In this document: positions 9,419 through 18,098 of the stretch, in pieces
Position numbering within the stretch: position 1 is the first letter of the stretch
Layout of the letters: each line of letters begins with the position of its first letter
From: Caulobacter sp. SLTY
GTDB taxonomy: Bacteria; Pseudomonadota; Alphaproteobacteria; Caulobacterales; Caulobacteraceae
Length of the DNA stretch: 64,000 bases
Assembly: GCF_009905535.1 (NCBI RefSeq)
Contig: NZ_JAAALA010000007.1
Span: forward strand, 62,001 to 126,000
Reading direction: 5' to 3'
Position numbers and translations under genes: made by a program
The notes under the pieces: generated by a model
Told to the model about the DNA's origin: nothing
The model's database searches: none
The model's input: the letters and a program-made list of their open reading frames with translations, nothing else

Positions 9419-10638
9419 GCACGCTCAATCTCGATCGCCGCGCCCTGCTCGCCTCCGGCCTGGCGCTGAGTTTTCTGGGCGCCGGTGCGCGCGCGGCCGA
9501 GCCGGCCGGCAAGAAGCTGGTCGTCGTGGTCTGCCGGGGCGGCATGGACGGCCTCAGCGTCAGCCCACCGGTGGGCGACCCGGAGTATGAGGGCCTGCGC
9601 CGCGCCATCGCCATTCCGGGCGATGCGACGCTGGAGCTCGACTCCACCTTCGGCCTGCACCCGGCCCTGGCGGGGATGCACGCCCTGGCGATGAAGGGCG
9701 AGGCCCGCATCGTCCCGGCCCTGGCCAGCCCCGACCGCGCCCGCTCCCACTTCGAGGCCCAGGACGTGCTGGAGACCGGTGCGGCGGGCGTCTATTCCAC
9801 CGACAGCGGCTGGCTGAACCGCGCTGTCCAGGCGATGAACGCCGACCGCAAGACCGGCGCCCTGTCGGTCGGCGCCACGGCCCCGCTGATCCTGCGCGGC
9901 CCCGCCCAGGCCGGTTCCTGGTCGCCGGGCCGCGTCGGCGAGGGCAGCCCGCGCCTGCCCAGCCTGTTGAGCGACCTCTACGCGTCCGACCCCCTGCTGG
10001 GGCCCGCTTTCGCCCGGGGGCTCGAGACCGAGGCGATGGCCGAGACCGCTACCGGGGGCATGGCGGTCCAGGGAGGTGGCGGGATGTACGGCGGCGGCGG
10101 GGCTGAGGGGCTCGTCCGCCAGGGCCAGACCGCCGCCAAGGGTATCGGCAAGGCTGTGGCTGGCTTCATGACCCAGGCCGGCGGGCCGCAGGTCGTCGCC
10201 CTGTCGGCCGACGGCTTCGACACCCACGCCAACCAGGGCGCCGCCCAGGGCCAGTTGGCCAACCGCCTGCTCTATCTCGACGCCCTGGCTGATGGGATGC
10301 GCGAGGGGCTGGGCGCGGACTGGTCCAACACCATCGTGGTCTTCGCCACCGAGTTCGGTCGAACCGCCCGCGTCAACGGCACCAACGGCACCGACCACGG
10401 CACCGGCTCCACCGGCCTGCTGATCGGCGGGGCGTTGAAGAAGGGCGGCATCGTCGGCGACTGGCCGACCCTGAAGGCCGCCAGCCTCTACGAGGGTCGC
10501 GACCTGCGCCCGACGGTCGACAGCCGGGCGCTCTTCAAGGGCCTGTTGCTTGACCACATGGGTGTCGACCGCCGTGTGCTGGACGCCAAGGTGTTCCCGG
10601 ACAGCGCCGCGGTCGCCCCGATCGCCGGTCTCGCCTAG
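9415..10638 (+). CDS. DUF1501 family secreted protein
   Basis: 407 residues of the DUF1501 family, related to sulfatase/alkaline phosphatase-type folds. The N-terminus LDRRALLASGLALSFLGAGARA has the paired arginines and hydrophobic stretch of a Tat signal. Family segments include VVVVCRGGMDGLSV, the region SDGFDTHANQGA and VFATEFGRTARVNGTNGTDHG, which carry metal-ligand-like Asp and His residues. It is translationally coupled to the DUF1800 gene, so the two very likely act together outside the cytoplasm. The end overlaps the next, convergent gene by 4 bases. Confidence 0.9.
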   Translation: MSTLNLDRRALLASGLALSFLGAGARAAEPAGKKLVVVVCRGGMDGLSVSPPVGDPEYEGLRRAIAIPGDATLELDSTFGLHPALAGMHALAMKGEARIVPALASPDRARSHFEAQDVLETGAAGVYSTDSGWLNRAVQAMNADRKTGALSVGATAPLILRGPAQAGSWSPGRVGEGSPRLPSLLSDLYASDPLLGPAFARGLETEAMAETATGGMAVQGGGGMYGGGGAEGLVRQGQTAAKGIGKAVAGFMTQAGGPQVVALSADGFDTHANQGAAQGQLANRLLYLDALADGMREGLGADWSNTIVVFATEFGRTARVNGTNGTDHGTGSTGLLIGGALKKGGIVGDWPTLKAASLYEGRDLRPTVDSRALFKGLLLDHMGVDRRVLDAKVFPDSAAVAPIAGLA

Positions 10639-12434
10639 GCCGGAACCACATCGAAGGCGATCGTCAGGCGCGGCTCGTCTCCGTCGAACGCATCGGTGCC
10701 GTGCCACATGTAGGCGGGGAACAGGGCTAGCAGGCCGGGCTGCGGCCGGACGCGGTGTTCCGCCTCCAGCTCGGGCCGGGTCGGGGTGCCGGGCATGCCG
10801 AAGCGCAGGGCGCCCTGGTCGCCGTCCGACACCTTCGTCGGCACCGACACGTAGAAGGCCGAGGAGATCCAGCCCTTGTGGTGCAGGTGGTCCACATGGT
10901 GGCCGCCCGGTCGCAGGCGGATCGACCAGGAGCCGGCCAGCCTGTAGCCGTCGGTGATCCGGCTGCGGACCGGATCGTCGCCCTGGCCCAGCGCGGCGAT
11001 ATAGGCGCGGATCGGCGCGTCCACGGCCTTGAAGAACGCCTTGATGGCCGGATGCTCGCTGCGCTCCAGCCGCACATTGGTCTGGGTGCCGCCGCGCAGG
11101 GACTGGCCGATGGGGTGGGCCTCGTGGCCGTGCAGGGCGGTCAGCGCCTCCGTCAGGTCGGCCAGGTAGCTGGCCAGGTCCGGCCAGCCCTCCGGCGTGT
11201 CGATCACGGCGGTGCGAACCAGGGAGTCGTAGTCGTGCAGCGGGCGATACCGCGGGTCGTCCTTCAGCCGCCAGGCCGTGGCTTGCAGCGCCAGGCCGTG
11301 CTGGTCGAGCGGGGCCAGCTTGCGGATGCGGCCGGCGGTCAGCTCGGCGCCGTCGATGTCGCCTGCGGCCAGCTGGGCCTGGGCCAGGGTGGCCAGGCCG
11401 AAAGTGTCGCGGGGGGCGCGGCCCACGGCCTGGGCGGCCAGGGTGGCGGCCTGCAGCCGGTCAGAGCCCAGCAACACCTGGGAGGCGGCGCAGAGCATGT
11501 AGTTGGGTGCGCCCGGCAGGTTGGCCGCCTCGCCCAGCACCTTGCGGGCGCCGTCGAGGTCGCCAACGTATTCCAGCAGCTTGCCCTTGACCACGGTCAG
11601 CGGTGAGAACCCCTGCGCCTTCGACAGAGCCTCTTCGACCCGCGCCAGGGCGGCGCCGACATCGCCGGTGCGCATCCAGATCAGTTGCGACAGGTCGCGG
11701 TGGGCGCCCGGGTGCTGCGGATCGTGGGTCAGGGCGGTTTCAAAGGCTTGCTGGGCCTCGGCCAGGGCGTCGCGGGCGACCAGGGCCTGGCCCAGCACCT
11801 GCCAGAGCGATGGCGAATTGGGTTGCAGCGCCAGCGCCTCGCGCGCCGCCGCCTCGCCCGCCTCGATATCGCCGGCGATGACCAGGGCCAGGGCCAAGTT
11901 ATGGATCGCCTGGGCCGAGCCGTTCGAGGCGGCCACCGCCTCGCGATAGTCGGCCAGGGCCGCCGGCGTGTCGCCAAGCTCGGTGTTGGCCTGGGCGCGC
12001 ATGGTCGAGAGGCCAGGCTCACGGCCCCCGGCCAGGCCACGATCGAGCACCGGAATGGCCTCGGCCGACTTGCCGGTGTCGATCAGATACTGCGCCAGGC
12101 TCATGGTCGAGGGCAGGAAGTGCGGGTCGCGCCCATGCGCCTCGCGCCAGGCGGCGGCGGCTTCATCCACCCTGTCCAGCTCGTACAGCAACTCGCCGAG
12201 CGCGGCCAACGGCTGCGGCCCGGCAGGATCGACGGCGGCTGTGCGGCGCAGGGCCGTCTCGGCGCTGGCGGTGTCGCCGCGCATCTGGGCGATGGTGGCG
12301 CGATACCACCAGACGCGCGGCGCGTCGGGCAGCTCGCGGGCCACCCGCTCCAGCACCTCGGCCGCTTCGGCCGCGCGTCCGCCCTGCAGGTGATATTCAA
12401 CGGTGTTCAGAAGGCGGGCCTGATCGGGCGTCAA
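10635..12434 (-). CDS. TPR protein with C-terminal 2OG-Fe(II) oxygenase domain (copy 1)
   Basis: 599 residues. The first 350 or so are tetratricopeptide repeats (repeated A-x3-L/A helix pairs with PxxP spacing), a protein-binding scaffold. The last 200 form a putative 2OG-Fe(II) oxygenase: SWSIRLRPGGHHVDHLHHKG supplies the H-x-D iron ligands (about residue 512), and LFPAYMWHGT the distal histidine (about 577), with a C-terminal arginine in PRLTIAF that could bind 2-oxoglutarate. The VGQSLRGGTQTN segment is shared with the paralogue at 13851-15530. It overlaps the rlu gene by 4 bases. The substrate is unknown. Confidence 0.85.
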   Translation of the reverse strand: MTPDQARLLNTVEYHLQGGRAAEAAEVLERVARELPDAPRVWWYRATIAQMRGDTASAETALRRTAAVDPAGPQPLAALGELLYELDRVDEAAAAWREAHGRDPHFLPSTMSLAQYLIDTGKSAEAIPVLDRGLAGGREPGLSTMRAQANTELGDTPAALADYREAVAASNGSAQAIHNLALALVIAGDIEAGEAAAREALALQPNSPSLWQVLGQALVARDALAEAQQAFETALTHDPQHPGAHRDLSQLIWMRTGDVGAALARVEEALSKAQGFSPLTVVKGKLLEYVGDLDGARKVLGEAANLPGAPNYMLCAASQVLLGSDRLQAATLAAQAVGRAPRDTFGLATLAQAQLAAGDIDGAELTAGRIRKLAPLDQHGLALQATAWRLKDDPRYRPLHDYDSLVRTAVIDTPEGWPDLASYLADLTEALTALHGHEAHPIGQSLRGGTQTNVRLERSEHPAIKAFFKAVDAPIRAYIAALGQGDDPVRSRITDGYRLAGSWSIRLRPGGHHVDHLHHKGWISSAFYVSVPTKVSDGDQGALRFGMPGTPTRPELEAEHRVRPQPGLLALFPAYMWHGTDAFDGDEPRLTIAFDVVPA

Positions 12435-13414
12435 CGCTTGGGTCTCCGAGTAAAGGGGTCGTCTTCGGCCTCAGATTCATGGAAGCCGAACCGCTCGAAG
12501 CCGAGGCGCAGCTCGGCGCTGATCGGGGCGGTGATGTCGAGCAGGCCGCCGCTGGGGTGCGGGCAGACCAGCCTGCGAGCGTGCAGCTGCAGCTTGATGC
12601 CGTTGCTCAGCTCGGCGCTTTTCTCGTTGCCGTACTTGGGATCGCCCAGGATCGGGTGGCCGATGGCCTGCATATGAGCGCGCAGTTGGTGGGTGCGGCC
12701 GGTGTGGGGGCGCAGGGCCATCCAGGCGGCGCGGTGAGCGGCGCGGGACAGGGTGACGTATTCCGTCTCGGCGGGGTCGGCGCGAGGGTCCTTGGGATCA
12801 GCGGCGACCACCAGCTCGCGGTCGCCGACGCCGGTCTTCATCAGGGGCAGTTCGATGACACCCTCGGCCGGCTTGGGATTGCCGACCACAACGGCCCAGT
12901 AGGTCTTCTTCGCCTTGCGCCGGGCGAAGGCGCCCGACAGCTTGGCCGCCGCGCCGGGGCTCTTGCCCAGCACCAGCACCCCTGAGGTGTCCCGGTCCAA
13001 CCGGTGGACCAGGCGTGGCCGCTCCAGCCCCTCGCCCCAGGCCGACAACAGCCGGTCGATGTGATGCGGCGTCTTGGTGCCGCCCTGCACGGCCAGGCCG
13101 GCCGGCTTGTTCAGGGCGATGACCTCGTCGTCTTCGTAGAGGACCAGGCTGCGCACATAGCTGGCGTCGCGGTCGCTGATCTTCTTCTTTTCGCCGGGAT
13201 CAGGCGCGTCGGGCAGCGGAGGCACACGCACGATGGCCCCGGCGCTCAGCCGGCTGTCGGCCTTGGCCCGGGCGCCGTCGACGCGGATCTGGCCGGTACG
13301 GGCCAGCTTCTGGATCTGCACCTGGCCAAGGTGCGGCCAACGGCGGCGCAGCCAGCGGTCCAACCGCGTGCCGTCCTCGCCGTCGGCGACCACCAGGGTT
13401 TTGACTTCCTTCAT
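12431..13414 (-). CDS. rluC: RluA-family 23S rRNA pseudouridine synthase
   Basis: 327 residues: an N-terminal S4 RNA-binding domain (GTRLDRWLRRRWPHLGQVQIQ) followed by the RluA catalytic domain with HRLDRDTSGVLVLGKS, in which the aspartate of RLDRDTSG is the nucleophile. Later family motifs include LRPHTGRTHQLRAHM and HPILGDPKYG. The S4 domain and length point to RluC/RluD type enzymes; RluC is my preferred assignment but the target uridines cannot be read from sequence. It overlaps crcB and the downstream TPR-oxygenase gene by 4 bases each, so the three are one operon. Confidence 0.9.
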   Translation of the reverse strand: MKEVKTLVVADGEDGTRLDRWLRRRWPHLGQVQIQKLARTGQIRVDGARAKADSRLSAGAIVRVPPLPDAPDPGEKKKISDRDASYVRSLVLYEDDEVIALNKPAGLAVQGGTKTPHHIDRLLSAWGEGLERPRLVHRLDRDTSGVLVLGKSPGAAAKLSGAFARRKAKKTYWAVVVGNPKPAEGVIELPLMKTGVGDRELVVAADPKDPRADPAETEYVTLSRAAHRAAWMALRPHTGRTHQLRAHMQAIGHPILGDPKYGNEKSAELSNGIKLQLHARRLVCPHPSGGLLDITAPISAELRLGFERFGFHESEAEDDPFTRRPKR

Positions 13415-13794
13415 CCCGCCAGTCTCCGCGCCAGGGCGAGCCCCGCGAACAACGCCGACACCGACAGGATCACCGAGGCCAGCACATAGAAGAAGGCGTC
13501 GGCCAAAGCCCGCCGTTCGATCATCAACGCCGCCTCCAGGGAGAAGGCGGAAAAGGTGGTGAACCCGCCCAGGAATCCGACCCCGATCAGCAGGCGCACC
13601 TTATCCTGGTCCGCCCCGCCGCGATGCGCCAGCACCCCGACCAGGAGCCCCATCAGCAACCCGCCGACCACATTGACGATCATCGTCCCCCAAGGCCAGC
13701 CGCCGCCCGCCCAGCGCATGGCCGCCAGACCGGTCAGATACCGGGCCGCCGACCCCACCGCCCCGCCGGCGGCCACCAGAAGCAGCTTGTCCAT
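13411..13794 (-). CDS. crcB: Fluoride ion channel
   Basis: 127 residues starting at the ATG at 13794 (MDKLLLVAAGGAVGSAARY). Four membrane helices and the family motifs GTMIVNVVGG and GFLGGFTTFSAFSLE identify CrcB/Fluc, which forms dual-topology dimeric fluoride channels that export toxic fluoride. A longer open frame runs upstream into the preceding gene and is not needed: the chosen start gives the usual family length. Its end overlaps the pseudouridine synthase start by 4 bases. No clear fluoride riboswitch was found in the 56 bases upstream. Confidence 0.93.
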   Translation of the reverse strand: MDKLLLVAAGGAVGSAARYLTGLAAMRWAGGGWPWGTMIVNVVGGLLMGLLVGVLAHRGGADQDKVRLLIGVGFLGGFTTFSAFSLEAALMIERRALADAFFYVLASVILSVSALFAGLALARRLAG

Positions 13795-13850
13795 CGGCGC
13801 CTTATAGCCGAGGACGCCGCCAACGCATCCCTTCACTGATGGTCCGCGCC

Positions 13851-15530
13851 TCATAGTGGATCGACGTCGAACGCGATGGTCAGCCGTTCCTCCCCAGCCT
13901 CGAACGGCTCGGTGCCGTGCCACATGTAGGCGGGGAACAGAGCCAGCAGGCCGGGCTCCGGCTTGACCCAGTGCTCCGCCTCCACCGGCGGGCTGGTGGC
14001 GATGCCCGGCTTTCCAAACCGCAGCCAGCCGGCGCGTCCGCCCGCCTCCACCTCGGCCGGAAGCGCGACGTAGAAGGCCGAGGAGATCCACGCCTTGTGC
14101 ATGTGATCGACATGCCGTCCGCCGGGACTGAGCCGCACGGACCAGGAGCGAGCGATGCGGTGGGGGGTCGCCGCCGTCCTGCCCTCGCGGGCGTCGAGCA
14201 TGGCGACGTGGGCGGCGATAGGGGCCTGCACGGCCTGGAAAAAGGCGCGGATGGCCGGCTCGTCGCTCTCGGACAGGGTCTTGTTGGTCTGGGTGCCGCC
14301 GCGCAGGGACTGGCCGACGGGGTGAGCCTTGCCGTCGTGCAGTCCCCGCAGGGCCGCCGCGAGGTCGGCGAGATAGGCCTCAAGGCTGGGCCAGCCCGGG
14401 GGCGTGTCGATCCGCCGCGTCGAGACCAGGCCTGGGTAGTCGTAGGCGTCGCGATAGCGGAGATCGTCGGTCAGTCGCCAGACCAGCCGCTGGAGCGAGC
14501 GGCCGTGCTCGTCTTCCGGCGCCAGGGCGAGCAACTGTTCGACGGCGTCCCGCGCCTCGTCCGGCCGGCCATCGGCCAGCAGGGCCTCGGCCAGGGCCGA
14601 CAGGGCGAACGGGTCGTCAGGCTGGGCGGCCAGCGCCCTTCTGGCGAGATCAGCGCCTTCGCGGGGCGGAGCCAGCCGGGCGGCGGCGCTGAGCACCAGG
14701 GACGGCGCGTCCGGCCGGGCGGCGGGCCCAGCCAGCACCGCCGCGGCGGCCTCAGGCTGCTGAGCGTATTCCAGGAGCCGCGCCTTCAACACCAGCAGGC
14801 CAGGCTGGCCCGGCGACCTGGCCAAGACCGCGTCGATGGCGGCGGTTGCGGCGCCCACGTCCCCGGTTCGCGCCCAGACCAGATAGCCCAGCTCGCGGTG
14901 GAGGCCTTCATGGTCCGGCCAATGCGCCAATCCCTCGCGGAACGTCGCCTCCGCCGCATCCAGTCTCCCCTGGACCCTTTGGCCGTGGCCGATCAGCAGC
15001 TGTACCTCCGGACGTCGCAGGCCGGCGGCCAGGGCCCGGCGGGCGGCCCCTTCCGTCTCCGGCCCGCGATTGAGGCTGCCGGCCGCCATGGCCAGGTCGT
15101 ATTCCAGACCGGCGACGCCCGGCGTTGCCCGCGCCGCCTCGGCGAAGTCGTCGGCCGCCGCCTCCATCCGCCCCAGCGTGCGCCATACCCGCCCTCTCGT
15201 CGCCAGCAGCCGTGGGTCGCGCCGCGCCGCCAGGACCGGCTCCAGCATGGCGATGGCCTCCTCGCCTCGATCGAGCGAGGCCAGCAGATCGGCCAGGGCC
15301 GCCCAGCCGTTGGGCCGCTCGGGGTCCAGCCGGGCCACCTGCCGAAAGGCCGCCTCGGCGCCGCCTGCGTCACCGGCCATGCCGTAGGCGTTGCCCAGCG
15401 CCCACCAGATCGCCGGATTGTCGGGAACCGCCGCCGCCAGTGGGCGCAGGATGGCCAAGGCCTCTCCGGGCGCTCCGGCGCGCAGGCGGCCCTCGGCCCG
15501 CTCGAAACCGCGCTTCTGGTCAAGATTCAT
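13851..15530 (-). CDS. TPR protein with C-terminal 2OG-Fe(II) oxygenase domain (copy 2)
   Basis: 559 residues with the same build as the gene at 10635-12434: about 330 residues of TPR repeats, then a 2OG-Fe(II) oxygenase domain with SWSVRLSPGGRHVDHMHK (iron ligands near residue 472), LFPAYMWHGT (about 537) and the ERLTIAFDVDPL end. The catalytic halves are much more alike than the TPR halves, suggesting duplication followed by change of partner specificity. It is the first gene of the minus-strand set that continues with crcB 56 bases on. It is divergent from the gene at 15621. Confidence 0.85.
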   Translation of the reverse strand: MNLDQKRGFERAEGRLRAGAPGEALAILRPLAAAVPDNPAIWWALGNAYGMAGDAGGAEAAFRQVARLDPERPNGWAALADLLASLDRGEEAIAMLEPVLAARRDPRLLATRGRVWRTLGRMEAAADDFAEAARATPGVAGLEYDLAMAAGSLNRGPETEGAARRALAAGLRRPEVQLLIGHGQRVQGRLDAAEATFREGLAHWPDHEGLHRELGYLVWARTGDVGAATAAIDAVLARSPGQPGLLVLKARLLEYAQQPEAAAAVLAGPAARPDAPSLVLSAAARLAPPREGADLARRALAAQPDDPFALSALAEALLADGRPDEARDAVEQLLALAPEDEHGRSLQRLVWRLTDDLRYRDAYDYPGLVSTRRIDTPPGWPSLEAYLADLAAALRGLHDGKAHPVGQSLRGGTQTNKTLSESDEPAIRAFFQAVQAPIAAHVAMLDAREGRTAATPHRIARSWSVRLSPGGRHVDHMHKAWISSAFYVALPAEVEAGGRAGWLRFGKPGIATSPPVEAEHWVKPEPGLLALFPAYMWHGTEPFEAGEERLTIAFDVDPL

Positions 15531-15620
15531 CGCCGCCTTTTAGCCGAGTCCGGCAAGTCCCGTCAGGCGGTTAACCTCAACAGCCCATATTGAGGGCATA
15601 CACCCGCTGTTAAGCGGAGA

Positions 15621-16886
15621 ATGCCGATACTGCGACAAGTTGTCATTGCTGCCGCTTTGAGCCTGTCCCGAGTGCCCCCTCCCCAAGACCGCATCGCCGC
15701 CACCGATGTCGCCTCCATCCTAGAACGGGTGGCCGGGGCGGAATTGGCCGCGCGCGGCGCGATCAACATCATCAGTGTCGAGGCGGTCCGCGCCGAGCTC
15801 GGCGAACGCTGGGAACGCAACCGCGCCGGCGTCTGGTCCTATGTCCAGAAGCGGATGGCCGAGCACCTTCAACCCGGCGATCTGTTCCAGCGGATCGGCG
15901 ACACCGAATTCCTAGTCGCCATGACCAGCGAGGAGGGCGCAGCCGCCCAGGGGCTGACCTTGCGCATCCTCGAAGAAGTGCTGACCCACTTCCTGGGCGA
16001 GGCCTCGCCGGCCCATATGCGGATCCGCACGGTCACCTCGATCACCGGGGAGGAGCTGCATTGCGCGCCCCTTGATCCACAATCCGTTGCCGCCCCACGC
16101 CGCAAGGAGCCGGCGGCGACCCAGGTCGCCACGGTGATCAGCCCGATCGAGGAGGCCAGGCGCAACCCCGTCAGCTTCGTCACCGCAAACGGCGCCCGGC
16201 TCGAAATGAGGTTCGCGGTCGAGCAGGTGGTCAGCCTTCGCCATCAGGTGACCGCTGCCCTTCGCATCGAACCGACGGTCACCGACCTGTCTTCTGGGCG
16301 CGTGATCCCGTCCCGCGCCCTGTCCAAACTGACTGACGCGGAACTGAGCCGCATCGACGAAGCGACCATCGACTACGGCGCCCTGTACCTGGCGGCGACC
16401 GCCGAGCGATCCCGCACCCCGCTGATCCTGCCCGCCTCCTATCGGACCATGATGGCCAGCAAGGGCCGGGGCCTGCTGATCGCCGCCGCCGCCAAGGCGC
16501 CGGACAGCATCCGCACCGGACTGTTGGTCGAGCTGGTCGATGTCGATCGCGGCACGCCGCACGGCCGCCTGATCGAGATCGTCGGCCTGCTGCGCACCCT
16601 GACGCGCGGGGTCTTCGTGCGCGGAGGTCTGGCCAAGGACACCCTGGAGCCGCTTCGCGGCGCACGCCTGGCCGGGGTGACACTGGACGCCAGCGACATG
16701 GCGGGCGAGCCCTCGCGGCTGGCCGGCGCCCTTATCGACTTCGGCCGCCAGGCCAAGGGGCTGGCCCCCGCCCTGGCCTGCCAGGGACTCCCCAGCTCGG
16801 ACTATTTCCCGGTCGCCGAGGTGGCGGGGATGACCCATGCGGCGGTGCGGGTGGAGCCCGTCACGCCGGCTCGGTCTGCCGCCTAG
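15621..16886 (+). CDS. Possible degenerate GGDEF-EAL type protein
   Basis: 421 residues, not assigned to a named family. Residues about 30-160 look like a worn GGDEF/nucleotide-cyclase fold: an ERVAGAELAARG helix, then PGDLFQRIGDTEFLVAM where active enzymes have a GGDEF loop after an R-x-G-D-E-F pattern. From about residue 195, MRFAVEQVVSLRHQVTAALRIEPTVTDLSSG resembles the start of an EAL domain, but the E-A-L triad and metal ligands are not visible. If correct it would be an inactive c-di-GMP-related sensor or scaffold. The protein is soluble; a short hydrophobic stretch at the start is not a convincing signal peptide. This assignment is an inference. Confidence 0.5.
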   Translation: MPILRQVVIAAALSLSRVPPPQDRIAATDVASILERVAGAELAARGAINIISVEAVRAELGERWERNRAGVWSYVQKRMAEHLQPGDLFQRIGDTEFLVAMTSEEGAAAQGLTLRILEEVLTHFLGEASPAHMRIRTVTSITGEELHCAPLDPQSVAAPRRKEPAATQVATVISPIEEARRNPVSFVTANGARLEMRFAVEQVVSLRHQVTAALRIEPTVTDLSSGRVIPSRALSKLTDAELSRIDEATIDYGALYLAATAERSRTPLILPASYRTMMASKGRGLLIAAAAKAPDSIRTGLLVELVDVDRGTPHGRLIEIVGLLRTLTRGVFVRGGLAKDTLEPLRGARLAGVTLDASDMAGEPSRLAGALIDFGRQAKGLAPALACQGLPSSDYFPVAEVAGMTHAAVRVEPVTPARSAA

Positions 16887-16943
16887 AGCGCGTTCCGATG
16901 AGTGGAAACCGGTAATCGGGTCGACCGCGCGACCAGCAAGACC

Positions 16944-18098
16944 CTAGAGTAGGCTGCCCCGGCCGCTGGTGACTTCGCTGTAACGGTGCACGCGGGTGGA
17001 GAGCACCAGTCCGAAGCCAATCATGACGGTCAGCATCACCGTGCCGCCATAGCTGAGCAGCGGCATCGGCACGCCGACCACCGGCGCCATGCCCATCACC
17101 ATTGCGCCGTTGATCAGCACATAGAGGGCGAAGGTTGCGGTCACTCCCGCCGTGCCCAGCCGCCCGAAGTGGCTGTGACTGGTCGAGGCGATGCGCAGGG
17201 CCATGAAGATCACACCGGCGTAGAGCAGCAGCACCGCCCCGGCGCCGACGAAACCGAGCTCCTCGGACAGGGCAGCGAAGATGAAGTCGGTGTGCTTTTC
17301 AGGCAGGTAGTTGAGCTGGCTCTGCGACCCCAACCCAAGCCCCTTGCCGAGGAAACCGCCTGACCCCAGCGCGATCTTGGACTGCAGGATGTGGTAGCCG
17401 TCGCCCATCTTGTCGGCTTCGGGGTTCAGAAAGGTCAGGATCCGTTTTCGCTGATAGTCGTGCAGCACGAACATGATGAAGGGCGGCAGGGCGATCAGGA
17501 TGGCCAGCACCCCGGCCCCGATCAGCCGCCAGCTCAATCCCGCCAGCACCATGATGGCCACGCCTGTGGCGCCGATCAGGATGGCGGTGCCCAGGTCGGG
17601 CTGGTGGGCGACCAGCAGGGTCGGGGCCCCGATCATCGCCAGGGGGATCAACAGCCACCAACTCTCGCGCGCGCTGTCGGCGCTAAGGCCATGGTAGAAC
17701 CGCGCCAGGGCCAGCACGATGCCGACCTTCATCACCTCGGAAGGCTGGAAACGCAGCGGCCCGATGTCCAGCCAGCGGGTCGCGCCCTTGGCCGTCGCCC
17801 CCATGAACTCGACGAGAACCAGCAGGATCAGGCCGACGGCGTAGATCGGATAAGATGCCTCGAACCACCATCGGATCGGAGTCATCGCCAGGACGATCAT
17901 GACCACGAAGACCGCCCCGAAGCGTAGCAGGTGCTGAGCCGCCCAGGGGGTCCAGGAGCCGCCCGCCACCGAGAACATGATCAGACCGCCGGCCCCGGCG
18001 ATGAGGATCAGCATCAGGCAGAAGACCCAGTCGATCTCCAGGAACTTGTTCAGTGGCCGGTCGCGTTCGCCGGGGCGGGAGAGGGCCGAGACGCTCAT
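16944..18098 (-). CDS. rodA: SEDS-family peptidoglycan glycosyltransferase of the elongasome
   Basis: 384 residues from the ATG at 18098 (MSVSALSRPGERDRPL). About ten membrane helices and SEDS signatures: RWLDIGPLRFQPSEVMKVG, LVAHQPDLGTAIL, the LGSGGFLGKGLGLGSQSQL loop and PEKHTDFIFAALSEELGF. RodA polymerises lipid II during side-wall growth and works with PBP2 (MrdA), whose gene overlaps it by 4 bases. An upstream extension of the frame lies inside mrdA and is not used. It is the last gene of the mre operon. Confidence 0.95.
   Translation of the reverse strand: MSVSALSRPGERDRPLNKFLEIDWVFCLMLILIAGAGGLIMFSVAGGSWTPWAAQHLLRFGAVFVVMIVLAMTPIRWWFEASYPIYAVGLILLVLVEFMGATAKGATRWLDIGPLRFQPSEVMKVGIVLALARFYHGLSADSARESWWLLIPLAMIGAPTLLVAHQPDLGTAILIGATGVAIMVLAGLSWRLIGAGVLAILIALPPFIMFVLHDYQRKRILTFLNPEADKMGDGYHILQSKIALGSGGFLGKGLGLGSQSQLNYLPEKHTDFIFAALSEELGFVGAGAVLLLYAGVIFMALRIASTSHSHFGRLGTAGVTATFALYVLINGAMVMGMAPVVGVPMPLLSYGGTVMLTVMIGFGLVLSTRVHRYSEVTSGRGSLL

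Noticed and set aside
13795-13850. Fluoride riboswitch upstream of crcB
   Set aside because: The 56-base gap lacks the conserved fluoride aptamer segments I would expect; only generic GC pairing is seen.
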